Positions 15,738 to 24,703 of a stretch of 64,000 bases of DNA are shown here, piece after piece (position 1 is the stretch's first letter; the number at the start of each line of letters is the position of its first letter). This DNA comes from a virus: IMG/VR virus record IMGVR_UViG_3300027970_000012, positions 27,445 to 91,444 of that record, one strand, 5' to 3'. The translations under genes were made by a program, and so were the position numbers. A model generated the notes under the pieces. It did not search any database and was not told the origin of the DNA. It was given only the letters and a program-made list of their open reading frames with translations.

Positions 15738-17246
15738 ATGTCCATTAAATTACTACCTCTCATACAAGCACATTGGGAGAAGTCTAAATTTATATCGTTA
15801 TCAAAAAATTTAAGTCTGGTCAACTTAATTAAAGCCGAAACGAGCTTCTTAGATAAAATCTACTCTCAAATTTCATTAAGAACCCGAGCATATGTAATAC
15901 AAAACCAAATCACTTTAGCTACACTACCCAAATGTAAGTGTGAATGTGGAAAATACGCAGGAATCAATCATACAAATCCCGAATTAGGATTTCGCTTATA
16001 TTATAATGTAACTTGCTCTCGTAGAAATAAAACTATAGATAAAGAGATTCTCAAGAAGCTTGATGATTATCAATTTTTATATGATGAGAAAATAACAAAA
16101 AACAAGTCTATAGAACAAATTGCTTCCGAAAATAACGTTTCCATCACTCCAGTAGTTAAATATTTGAAAAAATATGAACTATATCAACTAAATGATGCAA
16201 GAAGAAGAAACAATAAGGCAAATATAGTTCTTGAAGATAAGAAAGAATTGGAGTTATTATATGCTACCAATACAATGGAGAACATTGCTGAAACTCTAGG
16301 AACTACGAAAGGAACTGTTTCCCGATGGTTTAAAGTTCATGCCATTTCAGCAAAGCCTACAAATTCATACGAGAGAAAAATCAAAAGAGTCTCAGGAGAG
16401 GAGATGGAACTCTACGATTACATAAAGAGTATATCTTCATATGAAGTATTTCAATCTAATCGCTCAATTCTAAATGGAAAAGAATTAGATATCTACATTC
16501 CAGATAAAAACTTAGCAATTGAATATAATGGTCTTTATAGTCATTATTATAGACCTTGGGAAGACTCCTCAGGATTAAGAAAGGATAGTAGTTATCATTT
16601 ATGGAAAACTGAGGAATGTGCAAAACAGAATATACAATTACTACAATTCTATAGCGATGAATGGAAATTTAAAAAATCAATCGTACAAAATATCATAACG
16701 TCTAAACTCGGACTCAATGATAGAATTTATGCAAGAAAATGTGAAATAGTATTAGTGGACACATATACTAAAAATGAATTTCTAAATGAATATCATATTC
16801 AGGGTGAAGATAAGAGTTCAATAAAGTTAGGTCTTACATATGAAAATACTCTAGTTGCGATTATGACTTTTGCTAAATCTAGATTTAATTCAAATTATAC
16901 TTGGGAACTAACTCGGTTTTGTGTGAAAGGAGGAACTAGTGTGATTGGTGGATTTAGTAAATTATTAAAAAGCTTTACAAATGAGCACGGAACTTCTATT
17001 ATATCTTATGCGGATAGAAGATATTCAAATGGAAATGTCTATGAAACAAATGGATTCAATTTAATTGCGACAAATAAGCCATCATATTATTATGTGGATA
17101 AGAATCATCTTCGTAGAATAAATCGTATGAGATTTCAGAGAAAATATATTGGTGCTTATGACTGTACCGAATATGAAAAAGCTAGAGAACTGGGATATGA
17201 AAAAATCTGGGATTGTGGAACCTTAAGATACGGATTTTCCCAATAA
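15738..17246 (+). CDS. Free-standing homing endonuclease, EDxHD (Vsr-like) family
   Basis: A 502-residue protein, the only convincing plus-strand gene. It has an N-terminal region with a KCKCECGKYAGI cysteine cluster and two helix-turn-helix units (SIEQIASENNVSITPVVKYL and TMENIAETLGTTKGTVSRWF). The nuclease core reads LNGKELDIYIPDKNLAIEYN, then HLWKTEECAKQNIQLLQFYSD and EW. This is the layout I know from Vsr-like EDxHD homing endonucleases of phages. A C-terminal domain (IQGEDKSSIKLGL, MTFAKSR, YADRRYSNG) is common in these proteins. It is inserted between gp23 and the gp3 candidate, so it may protect or target a neighbouring gene. Start chosen at MSIKLLPL. Confidence 0.85.
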   Translation: MSIKLLPLIQAHWEKSKFISLSKNLSLVNLIKAETSFLDKIYSQISLRTRAYVIQNQITLATLPKCKCECGKYAGINHTNPELGFRLYYNVTCSRRNKTIDKEILKKLDDYQFLYDEKITKNKSIEQIASENNVSITPVVKYLKKYELYQLNDARRRNNKANIVLEDKKELELLYATNTMENIAETLGTTKGTVSRWFKVHAISAKPTNSYERKIKRVSGEEMELYDYIKSISSYEVFQSNRSILNGKELDIYIPDKNLAIEYNGLYSHYYRPWEDSSGLRKDSSYHLWKTEECAKQNIQLLQFYSDEWKFKKSIVQNIITSKLGLNDRIYARKCEIVLVDTYTKNEFLNEYHIQGEDKSSIKLGLTYENTLVAIMTFAKSRFNSNYTWELTRFCVKGGTSVIGGFSKLLKSFTNEHGTSIISYADRRYSNGNVYETNGFNLIATNKPSYYYVDKNHLRRINRMRFQRKYIGAYDCTEYEKARELGYEKIWDCGTLRYGFSQ

Positions 17247-17268
17247 AAAAGGAACCTTTCGGCTCCTT
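17243..17268 (-). terminator. Rho-independent terminator after gp23
   Basis: On the minus strand AAGGAGCC-GAAA-GGTTCCTT forms a tight hairpin (one G-T pair) with a GNRA-type loop, followed by a T run. It starts 25 bases after the gp23 stop and overlaps the last codons of the convergent endonuclease gene. Confidence 0.85.
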
Positions 17269-17293
17269 AAACATTCCAACCAAAGATTGGGTA

Positions 17294-18685
17294 TCACATA
17301 AGATTCTTAATAAGAGTTCTCTTGTAATATCTATTAGTATTAACTTGAAGTCTACCCAGTCCTTGGTCAGTACCTTCGGCAAAAGGATTAGCTACGATAC
17401 CGTATCTAGTCTTGAAGCCGATTTTTGGTTGGAAGCTCCTTTCACCAACAGCACGAACCATTTGTAGAGGAACGTAAGGGCAGTAGAAAAGTCCAGCATC
17501 ATAAGGATTTGGACCCTTATAACCAACGACGTAGTATTGATATTGGTTGGTATAACCGTTTGCAGCATAAGGGTCAATAAAGACCTTAAACTTACCGTTT
17601 AGAGTACCCGCGAAAGTATTACCAGTATCATCTACCTGCATATTGGAGTTCAAAGCAGGAGTATAATCTAGAATACCAGCGTGAGTTAGAGAAGAAGCAA
17701 CGTCTGCGGAACACAGAACGATGTTACCCTTTCCTCTACGAGTCCTTTGAGCAATGCTGTTAGCGTCACGTTCAATTTGGAAAATCATTCCTTTGAACTT
17801 CTCAACGGACCAACGACCATTGGAGTCAACGTCAAGGTCAAATACACCTTGAGTAGCGACGTTCTGTTGTGCGCCAGGCTCAGCAATCTTATAGATTGTT
17901 CTGATGACTTCACGGTTGATTTCGGCAAGAATTTCGCTTGAAAGAATGTTTGCAAGCTCAGCTTCTGCATTCAGTCCGTGAATAGCCTTCAAGTCCTGAG
18001 CAAGCTCAAGGCTGTATTCGGCTTTCAGAGCACGGCTCTTAGCAGTCACTGAAATTCTTTCAATGCTGAGTGCCATTTCAGCAAATTGGTCTCCAGCATT
18101 GGTGCCATCACCAAGATTTTCTGCGTCCCCAGTGTTCATACCTTGACCTAGGTTATAAGCTCCTAGAGGTGATGCAGTTGGGTTAAGAAGACCAGGGTTA
18201 GAACCTACTTGAGATGTAGTACCAAGACCAGCAGCGGCGCTAGAGAAACCAGTTAGAGATTTTCCTGCGTTCTGTCCTGAGAATGCGGTATTTACTTCAT
18301 TATAGAATGCTTCTGGACCAGATTGATTGACATAACGGCTTCTCATTGCGAAGATAAGGCTTACAGGGCCGCTCATTGGTTGAACGCCAGCCAAATCATA
18401 AGCAACAAGATTAGGCATTGAACGTCTAATCATAGAGATTAGAACGGGGTCAAAACCTGCTACTGGACCTGCGGCAGCAGAGCCGTAGCTAAATCCACCA
18501 GTTCCCGCAGAAACAGTTGGAGATTCGGATAGAAACTCACTCTCTTCACGAAGAGCTTGTTCTTGATTTTCTAACAGGATAGCAGTAACCGCCCTACGAT
18601 GTGAATCTTTGATAGGTTCTAGACCGTTATAGTCTAGTAAGGGAGCCCACTTTTCCTGCAGTTGTTCGGAATTGAACATTTGCAT
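17294..18685 (-). CDS. 23: Major capsid protein gp23
   Basis: A 463-residue protein with the gp23 signatures EKWAPLLDYNGLEPI at the N-terminus, then PNLVAYDLAGVQPMSGP, GLIFAMRS-like SLIFAMRSRY, and the C-terminal GFKTRYGIVANPF. It forms the hexamers of the prolate or isometric head after removal of its N-terminal part by gp21. A good ribosome site (AGAGG) lies 9 bases before the first ATG, which decides the start. A hairpin terminator follows. I see no clear CTAAATA element directly upstream, which is surprising for the most abundant virion protein. Confidence 0.97.
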   Translation of the reverse strand: MQMFNSEQLQEKWAPLLDYNGLEPIKDSHRRAVTAILLENQEQALREESEFLSESPTVSAGTGGFSYGSAAAGPVAGFDPVLISMIRRSMPNLVAYDLAGVQPMSGPVSLIFAMRSRYVNQSGPEAFYNEVNTAFSGQNAGKSLTGFSSAAAGLGTTSQVGSNPGLLNPTASPLGAYNLGQGMNTGDAENLGDGTNAGDQFAEMALSIERISVTAKSRALKAEYSLELAQDLKAIHGLNAEAELANILSSEILAEINREVIRTIYKIAEPGAQQNVATQGVFDLDVDSNGRWSVEKFKGMIFQIERDANSIAQRTRRGKGNIVLCSADVASSLTHAGILDYTPALNSNMQVDDTGNTFAGTLNGKFKVFIDPYAANGYTNQYQYYVVGYKGPNPYDAGLFYCPYVPLQMVRAVGERSFQPKIGFKTRYGIVANPFAEGTDQGLGRLQVNTNRYYKRTLIKNLM

Positions 18686-18739
18686 TTGAATTTACCTCTA
18701 ATTAAAATTTTGGTTTAGTTTGATTTTATGATATATAAA

Positions 18740-20023
18740 TCACTTTTTTGAAACACGCTCAAGAGCACTCATATAAACTCCCATTGTTCCACTTGGAATG
18801 GAATATGGAGTATATTCTGTAGAATCTTCTACAAGATAGTCCTGGCCATTTCTCTGAGTTCTAGTAGTTGTGGTGGGGAAATAAGATTCCTTGAGTGCAA
18901 CTAGTTTCTCACGATATTCTTCTTCACTATCAAACTCAACACTTTCCACAAGAGAAGCAAGCTTATCTTTCTGAGAAAGCGCAAGGCCCTCAGAAATTTC
19001 ACTAAAGATTACATCAGTTACTGATTCTGCTAGTCTTTTGTTGAGAGAAACATTTCTCTCTATTTGTTCGTTGAGTTTATTCTCCATCTCGTCAAGTTTA
19101 TCAGTCATTGCCTCTAGCACATCATATCTATCTTCAGGAATTGTTACATAGTGATTTTCAAAAAGTTCCTTGAGGTTCACAAGGAAACTCTCGGTCATTT
19201 CGGCACGAAGTCCGTTTTCTATAGCTAGAGCATTTTCTTCAATCCATTCTTGAGCAACATACTCAAGATATGAATCTACTCTTTCGGTTAAAGCCTCAGT
19301 GATAACTTCAATCTCTTCGGCTAGTTGTTCTTCATATTGAAGAATGACTGCTTCTTCAATTTGTTCTGTTCTGGAATTCAGAGCAGCTTCAAATACAGTC
19401 TTGGCTTTAAATCTAAATTCTTCGGAGAGTTCTTCGCCTGAAAGAAGAGCATCTACATCTTCTTCAATCTGAGATTCAATTTCTTCAATCTGTTCTTGAA
19501 CTTCTTCTTTCTTTTTATCAGACTTCTTGGACTTCTTAAACTCTTTAGGAGTTTCTTCATCCTCGTCATCTTCTTCATCGTCATCGGACTTAGAGGATTC
19601 GTCATCTTCTTCATCGTCATCATCAGACTTGGAAGATTCTTCTAATCTAGGCTCATCTTCGTCATCTTCTAAATCAGATTCGTAATATTCATCATCTTCT
19701 AAATCTTCTTCATCTAAGTCTTCCTTTACAGCACCCTTAGGTAAGGACTTCATTGAGTCTGCTTTACCAGCTCCACGATTTACAACATCTCTAACTTGAG
19801 CTAGAACTGCCGATGCATCTTTCAGCTTGGCGCTATCATTATCAGGCTTGTAATTATCAGGTGTTGGACCACCTAGGTCTTCCCAACTGGCCGTCTGACC
19901 ATCGGGAATATTTTTGGTAAGTTTAGGAAGTGGTTCTGCAGGTTTTGCTCCAGAGTTCACAACATTTTTTACGTGCTTTGTGCCTACTTCCATTTCTTGT
20001 AGATTTTTTCTTCCACGAGGCAT
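18740..20023 (-). CDS. 22: Prohead core scaffold gp22
   Basis: A 427-residue protein in the gp22 position between gp21 and gp23. The middle (about residues 100-200) is an extremely acidic low-complexity stretch of Asp/Glu/Ser/Lys. The C-terminal half is predicted to be long helices with heptad character. A C-terminal domain follows (YFPTTTTRTQRNG, YTPYSIPSGTMGVYMSALERVSKK). Scaffold proteins of this kind fill the prohead and are degraded by gp21. The acidic segment is longer than in T4 gp22 (269 residues). A TATAAATA element lies 40 bases upstream. Confidence 0.88.
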   Translation of the reverse strand: MPRGRKNLQEMEVGTKHVKNVVNSGAKPAEPLPKLTKNIPDGQTASWEDLGGPTPDNYKPDNDSAKLKDASAVLAQVRDVVNRGAGKADSMKSLPKGAVKEDLDEEDLEDDEYYESDLEDDEDEPRLEESSKSDDDDEEDDESSKSDDDEEDDEDEETPKEFKKSKKSDKKKEEVQEQIEEIESQIEEDVDALLSGEELSEEFRFKAKTVFEAALNSRTEQIEEAVILQYEEQLAEEIEVITEALTERVDSYLEYVAQEWIEENALAIENGLRAEMTESFLVNLKELFENHYVTIPEDRYDVLEAMTDKLDEMENKLNEQIERNVSLNKRLAESVTDVIFSEISEGLALSQKDKLASLVESVEFDSEEEYREKLVALKESYFPTTTTRTQRNGQDYLVEDSTEYTPYSIPSGTMGVYMSALERVSKK

Positions 20024-20062
20024 TTTGATTCTCCGAAAAACTTAAATTTGTATTTCTGTATA

Positions 20063-20070
20063 TATTTATA
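20063..20070 (-). promoter_or_regulatory. Candidate late promoter TATAAATA for gp22
   Basis: A perfect T4-type late element on the minus strand, 40 bases before the gp22 start codon, in the short gap after the previous gene. Confidence 0.65.
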
Positions 20071-20088
20071 TTTTTTAGTTTTTGTGCT

Positions 20089-20568
20089 TTATTTTGGTTC
20101 TCTTAAACCTTTTGGACCTTTTTCATAATACTTATCTCTATGGACATTATTTTTAGCCTCGAATTTAGGTCTATCAATATATTTAATTGACACCCATCTT
20201 GGGGGTCTTCCTGCTCTTGAAGTTCTCCTTAGTCCATCAGACTTTCTACCGTGCTTAGATTCACTGGGCATTCTTGGCTCTTGACTAAAATAAAAATTGT
20301 GTCTACCAAGAGCATAATCTCTTTCGTCTTTATGTTCTATATTCTTATTCCTTTTAGAGTTCTTTTCTTGACTGTGAGCTAAATGTAGTTTCCCATATCT
20401 TTCTAAATCTCTATGACTTGGAGTGGAATTAGGATTCTCTATTTCCAATGAAATTCTTTTGGCTCTATTCTTTTCTCTAGGAGTCCAGCCACTCGCTAAT
20501 CTACTGTTCCAGGGAACCTTCTTTTCAAGTAGGATACATTCTTCAATAAACTGAAAATAGGTTTTCAG
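20089..20568 (-). CDS. Small basic protein, probable non-ATG start
   Basis: The frame extends well upstream of its first TTG and looks coding: KTYFQFIEECILLEKKVPW, then NSRLASGWTPREKNRAKR and TPSHRDLERYGKLHLAHSQ. Cyanophage small proteins often begin MKTF..F.EE, and here a CTG codon (20566-20568) sits exactly where that methionine would be. I therefore propose a CTG start giving 159 residues; TTG at 20446-20448 is the alternative (119 residues). The protein is very basic and probably binds nucleic acid or core proteins. Function unknown. It sits between gp21 and gp22, so a role in prohead assembly is possible. Confidence 0.5.
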   Translation of the reverse strand: MKTYFQFIEECILLEKKVPWNSRLASGWTPREKNRAKRISLEIENPNSTPSHRDLERYGKLHLAHSQEKNSKRNKNIEHKDERDYALGRHNFYFSQEPRMPSESKHGRKSDGLRRTSRAGRPPRWVSIKYIDRPKFEAKNNVHRDKYYEKGPKGLREPK

Positions 20569-20583
20569 TTTAGTCTTTTTATA

Positions 20584-20591
20584 TATTTATG
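20584..20591 (-). promoter_or_regulatory. Candidate late promoter CATAAATA
   Basis: Minus-strand CATAAATA in which the TAA is also the stop codon of the interrupted upstream frame, the same overlap seen before several virion genes here. Confidence 0.4.
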
Positions 20592-20886
20592 AGAATTCAC
20601 CCAATGCTCTCTGTTTTCTCAACTTTTTAGAATTTTTAGTTGGTGTTGGAGGATTAGTTTTTCTTTCTTCTGGACTTAATCTATATGTTGGTTCTCAGAA
20701 TTTATCTTTTCTATCTCTACTACGCTGCAAATTATCAGATTCCTTATTTGGTTCCAATCTAGCTCTAGACTTTTGAAGTAAATTATGATATGCCCACCAC
20801 TTTTCGGATCTTTTTTCTACTGAACCACCTCTTAAAATATCAACAGCTCTATCTACAATTCTTTGAGTAGTGGAGCTTTCAAGCAT
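20587..20886 (-). pseudogene. Small basic gene with in-frame TGA
   Basis: The frame starts MLESSTTQRIVDRAVDILRG 24 bases after gp21 and meets TGA at codon 64 (20695-20697). It then continues open in the same frame for 35 codons (EPTYRLSPEERKTNPPTPTK...) to a TAA at 20587-20589. That final stop lies within a CATAAATA motif, the arrangement seen for intact virion genes, so the full frame of about 99 codons looks like the real gene. A nonsense mutation, sequencing error or readthrough are all possible. Function unknown. Confidence 0.55.
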
Positions 20887-20910
20887 AAATTGTTTGAAAG
20901 TTTTCGTGAC

Positions 20911-21564
20911 TCAGATTAAACGAAGATAGTTTTCAAAGTGTTCTAGTTTTCTTTCTTCGGTAAGTCTTCTACCAATCACATCTCTTTCAATCACTTGCTT
21001 GATGTTCTGTGCAATCCATTCTTGCTTTTTGCTATCATACAACCAACTTACTCCTTCATATATCCCCTCTACAAATGCAGATGGTGCAGATGGGTCGTGA
21101 ACAATATCCGCAGCAGTAGAAAGCATAAAGTCTTCACTTACTCTATTGAAACCCTCATTTGTAGGAACTAAAGAACCAACTCCACGAGAAGAAACTCCAA
21201 GTTTGACTCCTTCTTCATAAAGTCCAGCAGCAATCTTACCTAAAGGTAATGTAGTTAAAATCTTAGCTTTTCCAATAAAATTATTTCCATTTTCCTTCAA
21301 TGAAATAATCTTATGTGAAACTCTATCTAAGTTGATGGTGGGAGTTGGTGAGTGCCCAAGTTCTCCAACAGCTCTACCTTTACTCAAATAATTCTCAACA
21401 TAAGTATTTACTCCTCTTCTCAGAGTGTTCATTGGATAGATTCTTTTGTTTCTATTGCAGACATCTCCCTGAAGAAATACTCCTTCAATATAAAGATTCT
21501 TCTTACCGTTAACCTCCTCAACGATAACTTTTACATTTTCAGCTTCTTCTGTGATGAGTTTCAT
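20911..21564 (-). CDS. 21: Prohead core protease gp21
   Basis: A 217-residue serine protease that cleaves the scaffold and head proteins during maturation. The histidine motif GELGHSPTPTINLDRVSH and the serine motif KLGVSSRGVGSL are both clear and in the usual order. The N-terminus has the typical NKRIYPMNTLRRGVNTY. Length agrees with T4 gp21 (212). The start is 2 bases after the stop of the upstream structural gene. Confidence 0.95.
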   Translation of the reverse strand: MKLITEEAENVKVIVEEVNGKKNLYIEGVFLQGDVCNRNKRIYPMNTLRRGVNTYVENYLSKGRAVGELGHSPTPTINLDRVSHKIISLKENGNNFIGKAKILTTLPLGKIAAGLYEEGVKLGVSSRGVGSLVPTNEGFNRVSEDFMLSTAADIVHDPSAPSAFVEGIYEGVSWLYDSKKQEWIAQNIKQVIERDVIGRRLTEERKLEHFENYLRLI

Positions 21565-21566
21565 TT

Positions 21567-22127
21567 TTATGAATACGAGTTTACTTGAATTTCTGTGATA
21601 TGAATCCGACTGGCTCCAGACCCAGCATTATATGCAGCTACACGAGTAACTTTCCTCAATTCACCATTAGGAGTAGTAATGATACCTACAAAAGCGGAGG
21701 TATTCCAATTCAATGTAAGTCTTGTATTCATAAAACTATCATAAGACATTCTCTCATCTACTGTTGCAACAGTAGCAAATGTAGTGTTTAGTCCAGCAGG
21801 AGAAGCACCAGTAAGAGCAACAGAGTCACCAACATTAAATCCATTTCCAGTTCCTTCTGGAAAAATTACAGTTGTAGTTGCTCCAGTAAGAATTCCCACA
21901 AAATTCTTAGAACCCCACTCTTGCTTTAGAACAACATCTGTTCCACCAGGAACCCACAAACTGGTTGTTGAGTTAACTCCTGGATTTGCTCCTACTTCAA
22001 TGTATGTGTGTTGAGTAGGTGCAATTCTCAAATATCCAGTTTTCATTGCAATAGGAACAGAAGTAGACACTCCATCCACAGTGGGAACATCTACAGCCGT
22101 AACATTTTGAACTATTTTAAACGCCAT
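21567..22127 (-). CDS. Conserved virion-associated protein (186 aa)
   Basis: A beta-rich, threonine- and valine-rich protein starting MAFKIVQNVTAVDVPTVDG. It has a two-part layout: an N-terminal segment ending near WVPGGTDVVLKQEW and a C-terminal segment ending ASRIHITEIQVNSYS. I recall proteins with this opening next to gp20/gp21 in T4-like cyanophages, with no assigned function. Gene position in the head cluster suggests a head or prohead component. A CATAAATA element lies 23 bases upstream. Confidence 0.65.
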   Translation of the reverse strand: MAFKIVQNVTAVDVPTVDGVSTSVPIAMKTGYLRIAPTQHTYIEVGANPGVNSTTSLWVPGGTDVVLKQEWGSKNFVGILTGATTTVIFPEGTGNGFNVGDSVALTGASPAGLNTTFATVATVDERMSYDSFMNTRLTLNWNTSAFVGIITTPNGELRKVTRVAAYNAGSGASRIHITEIQVNSYS

Positions 22128-22149
22128 TATAATATAACACTATATGAGT

Positions 22150-22157
22150 TATTTATG
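22150..22157 (-). promoter_or_regulatory. Candidate late promoter CATAAATA
   Basis: Minus-strand CATAAATA in the 40-base gap before the 186-aa structural gene, at the same distance from the start codon as the other elements. Confidence 0.45.
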
Positions 22158-22167
22158 AAAGTTCTAA

Positions 22168-22329
22168 TCACTCAGAATCTTCGTCATCTGAGCTAAATAC
22201 TGAATTTGCAACATAAGGTTGTAGTTCAGAAATTGTATTTGCAGCTTTGGTATAAAGAATTTCCTTAATTTTATCACTAATATCTGATGGATTTCCATCA
22301 GTTGCAATCATCGTTACTAGGTCTTCCAT
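22168..22329 (-). CDS. Prohead core peptide, gp67-like by position
   Basis: A 53-residue acidic peptide starting MEDLVTMIATDGNPSDISDK and ending FSSDDEDSE. It occupies the place of T4 genes 67/68 between the portal and the protease. A helix KIKEILYTKAANTISELQPYV is the central element; small proteins with this pattern are conserved here in cyanophages. T4 gp67 is a minor prohead core protein. The assignment rests on position, size and acidity rather than on clear sequence identity. Confidence 0.65.
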   Translation of the reverse strand: MEDLVTMIATDGNPSDISDKIKEILYTKAANTISELQPYVANSVFSSDDEDSE

Positions 22330-22353
22330 AATTTTTAAATATTGTTTCAGTAT

Positions 22354-22360
22354 TATTTAG
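22354..22360 (-). promoter_or_regulatory. Candidate late promoter CTAAATA
   Basis: Minus-strand CTAAATA whose TAA is the gp20 stop codon; 25 bases before the gp67-like start. Confidence 0.5.
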
Positions 22361-24024
22361 ATTTCTCCAGGTTCTATGTTTGCAGTAGATACTCCAGGCT
22401 CTTTTACTGGCTTACCTAAAGTATCTACATTTCCAGGAGGAGCACCTTCTGGAGGAACATCCATTTGTTGAGCCAGCATATCTGCGGGATTCATAATGAG
22501 CCCAGCTTCAATTTCATCTTTAATCTGCTTATCAATTTGAACAACTTCGTCATCAGTTTGCTGTAGAATATTTTGTCTAATATATTTAATTGAAAAATAC
22601 TTACCTAGATATGGGTCCATTGCAGCAACAACACCCAATTTATCATTCATAATTTCATTCTTCTTCAATTCAGAAAAATGATTATCATAAAGATAGTCAA
22701 ATTGTATATGGTCAGATAACGATGACCAATCTTCTGTACTTACGACATTCTTAAGAATAAGTTGAGTTTTCAGCATATCTAAGAACATATATGAAAATCT
22801 CTTACGCAATCTTCCTACAAATCGTGTAAATTTTAATTCATCTCGTAGAATTTCAGAAGACCTACCTAAGTTGAATCCACCACCCGCATCTAATCTTGTG
22901 GACGGAACTCCTAGAGACTTATAAAGTTTCTTTTGAAAATATTCAATGTCCGCAAGTTCTCCAAGATTCTGTCCACCAGGAAGAGTACCTACTTCTGTTC
23001 CTCTACCACCTTCTCTTCGGGGAAGCCAATAATCTTCCATCATCGCCATATATTTCTTGTCGTCTTTAATTTCTCCAGTATCTGCATTATAGACCAATCT
23101 ATTGCGATATCTGTTCATTACATCTCGCATATATTGTTCTGCCTTTATCTTAGGTAGATTTCCAACGTCAATATAGAAAAGTCTCTTTTCACTCGCACGA
23201 GAAAGACGATAGATTACAATGCTATCCTCAATCATTCTTAGTTGATTTAGAGATTTAATTGCCTTATGAAGATAGGATAGGACTGTCTGCTTATTTCTAT
23301 CCACAAGCCCAGAAGTTACCGAAACTACGCTATCATTGGTCAATTTGATTGAATTCTTTTCGGAAGTGAAGCTTGTCCGAATTGCAGAATTACCTAGAGA
23401 CGATGAGTTTGCATTGGGGTCGTACTGATAAAATTCCTCAATCTCTGGATTCAGAATTGCACTATTGAGGTCTTCTTGAGTAATGCGAATATTTTGTGAC
23501 TTCTCTTTTTTTATTCTTCTGATGTACTTAATTTTAAGTGGGTCTATGTATCGCAGCTCTTTAATTCCCTCGGACGGGGCAGCTAAGTCAATCACTTTAT
23601 GATAATATAGTTTTCCATCTACATACCAATTTCGGAAGATTTCATGAGCCTTCTTATCAAAGTCCATAATTTCTTTGATATATTTAAATTCCTGACGAAT
23701 TCTATCCTTCAGTTTATCCGTAGCAGGAAGATTTGTTAAGTCAATTTGAACAGGACTATCATTTAAATCTGATACAATAGCCTCATTTACAATGTCTTCT
23801 ATTGCACTGTCGCATTCTGGATGAAGCGACATTTCTCTATATCTTTGTATTAAATCTGCTTCTGTTTTATATACGCCATCAATGTCTACATACTGTCCGT
23901 GAAATCCACTACCTACAAAATAATCAGATTGGTCCTCATTATTCTTTGGAACTGGAGATAATATCTTACTCTTTTTATTATTATCTCCAGATGAATCAAT
24001 CTGAAATCCAAATAATTTAGCCAT
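22357..24024 (-). CDS. 20: Portal protein gp20
   Basis: A 555-residue portal vertex protein, the ring through which DNA is packaged and to which the neck attaches. Typical gp20 segments are YREMSLHPECDSAIEDIVNE, FRNWYVDGKLYYHKVID, IRYIDPLKIKYIRRI-like LRYIDPLKIKYIRRI, IYRLSRASEKRLFYIDVGNL, WLPRREGGRGTEV and SRLDAGGGFNLGRSSEI. The length matches T4 gp20 (524) and cyanophage relatives. A CTAAATA element (24050-24056) precedes it. Confidence 0.97.
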   Translation of the reverse strand: MAKLFGFQIDSSGDNNKKSKILSPVPKNNEDQSDYFVGSGFHGQYVDIDGVYKTEADLIQRYREMSLHPECDSAIEDIVNEAIVSDLNDSPVQIDLTNLPATDKLKDRIRQEFKYIKEIMDFDKKAHEIFRNWYVDGKLYYHKVIDLAAPSEGIKELRYIDPLKIKYIRRIKKEKSQNIRITQEDLNSAILNPEIEEFYQYDPNANSSSLGNSAIRTSFTSEKNSIKLTNDSVVSVTSGLVDRNKQTVLSYLHKAIKSLNQLRMIEDSIVIYRLSRASEKRLFYIDVGNLPKIKAEQYMRDVMNRYRNRLVYNADTGEIKDDKKYMAMMEDYWLPRREGGRGTEVGTLPGGQNLGELADIEYFQKKLYKSLGVPSTRLDAGGGFNLGRSSEILRDELKFTRFVGRLRKRFSYMFLDMLKTQLILKNVVSTEDWSSLSDHIQFDYLYDNHFSELKKNEIMNDKLGVVAAMDPYLGKYFSIKYIRQNILQQTDDEVVQIDKQIKDEIEAGLIMNPADMLAQQMDVPPEGAPPGNVDTLGKPVKEPGVSTANIEPGEI

Positions 24025-24049
24025 TCACAAACTCAAAGTTAACTCAGTT

Positions 24050-24056
24050 TATTTAG
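24050..24056 (-). promoter_or_regulatory. Candidate late promoter CTAAATA for gp20
   Basis: Minus-strand CTAAATA containing the gp19 stop codon TAA, 26 bases before the gp20 start. Confidence 0.5.
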
Positions 24057-24703
24057 GTAGTTTCCGAAGTTCCCAGCATACTTGTAGAAGAATTCTCTTC
24101 AAATGTATCCCACCACTGATATTGTAGAGTTACTTGGAATTCTTGAATCTGGTCTGTGCTATCATAAGATAAGTCAATAGGACTAATATCAGATGGGAAG
24201 CAACCATAGAATTTATAGGTCTTCAATACAGGCATATTTGCCGAAGTTGAAGGTAGAGATGCACCAGTTGCACCACCCTGATTTACAACTCCTCTTCCAA
24301 GTTGATACACCAACATTTCTCTTTGATATGCAGCAGGAGTAATAACGCCAGCATTATCGTCGTGACGATTCATGAAGTTGCTCCACTTCTCAAATGCATT
24401 ACGAATCTTGAAATTGGTATCGTTAATAACTGTAATAGTCCAAGGTTCAAAGGTTCTATCTCCAGCAACTTTCAGAGTTCTTCCACGAAATGGAACTCCG
24501 ATTGAAGAAATGGTAGAACCAGGAATTTGTGAACCCTTAACCATAATTCTAAAATCTAGGTCAGGTGTAATACCAATTTCTGGGAAATTGAGTACACATT
24601 CAAACAGATTCGCTCTTGCTCCACCACCAACTAACCTAGCTTTAAAGTCGTTGATAGTTCTCTCTGAGTACTGGGGTAAATTTGATGTTGCTTCGTTAGC
24701 CAT
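24053..24703 (-). CDS. 19: Tail tube protein gp19
   Basis: A 216-residue tail tube subunit following the sheath gene, as in T4. It has the tube-protein pattern FRIMVKGSQIPGSTISSIG, then VPFRGRTLKVAGDRTF and PWTITVINDTNFKIRNAFEKW. The C-terminal QIQEFQVTLQYQWW matches the family's closing strand. T4 gp19 is 163 residues; cyanophage versions are longer, as here. It starts 19 bases after the gp18 stop. Confidence 0.95.
   Translation of the reverse strand: MANEATSNLPQYSERTINDFKARLVGGGARANLFECVLNFPEIGITPDLDFRIMVKGSQIPGSTISSIGVPFRGRTLKVAGDRTFEPWTITVINDTNFKIRNAFEKWSNFMNRHDDNAGVITPAAYQREMLVYQLGRGVVNQGGATGASLPSTSANMPVLKTYKFYGCFPSDISPIDLSYDSTDQIQEFQVTLQYQWWDTFEENSSTSMLGTSETT

Noticed and set aside
3810-20886. 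A recoded genetic code with TGA as tryptophan
   Set aside because: Many intact genes here, such as the first gp17 gene, the gp67-like gene and gp22, end in TGA at sensible positions.
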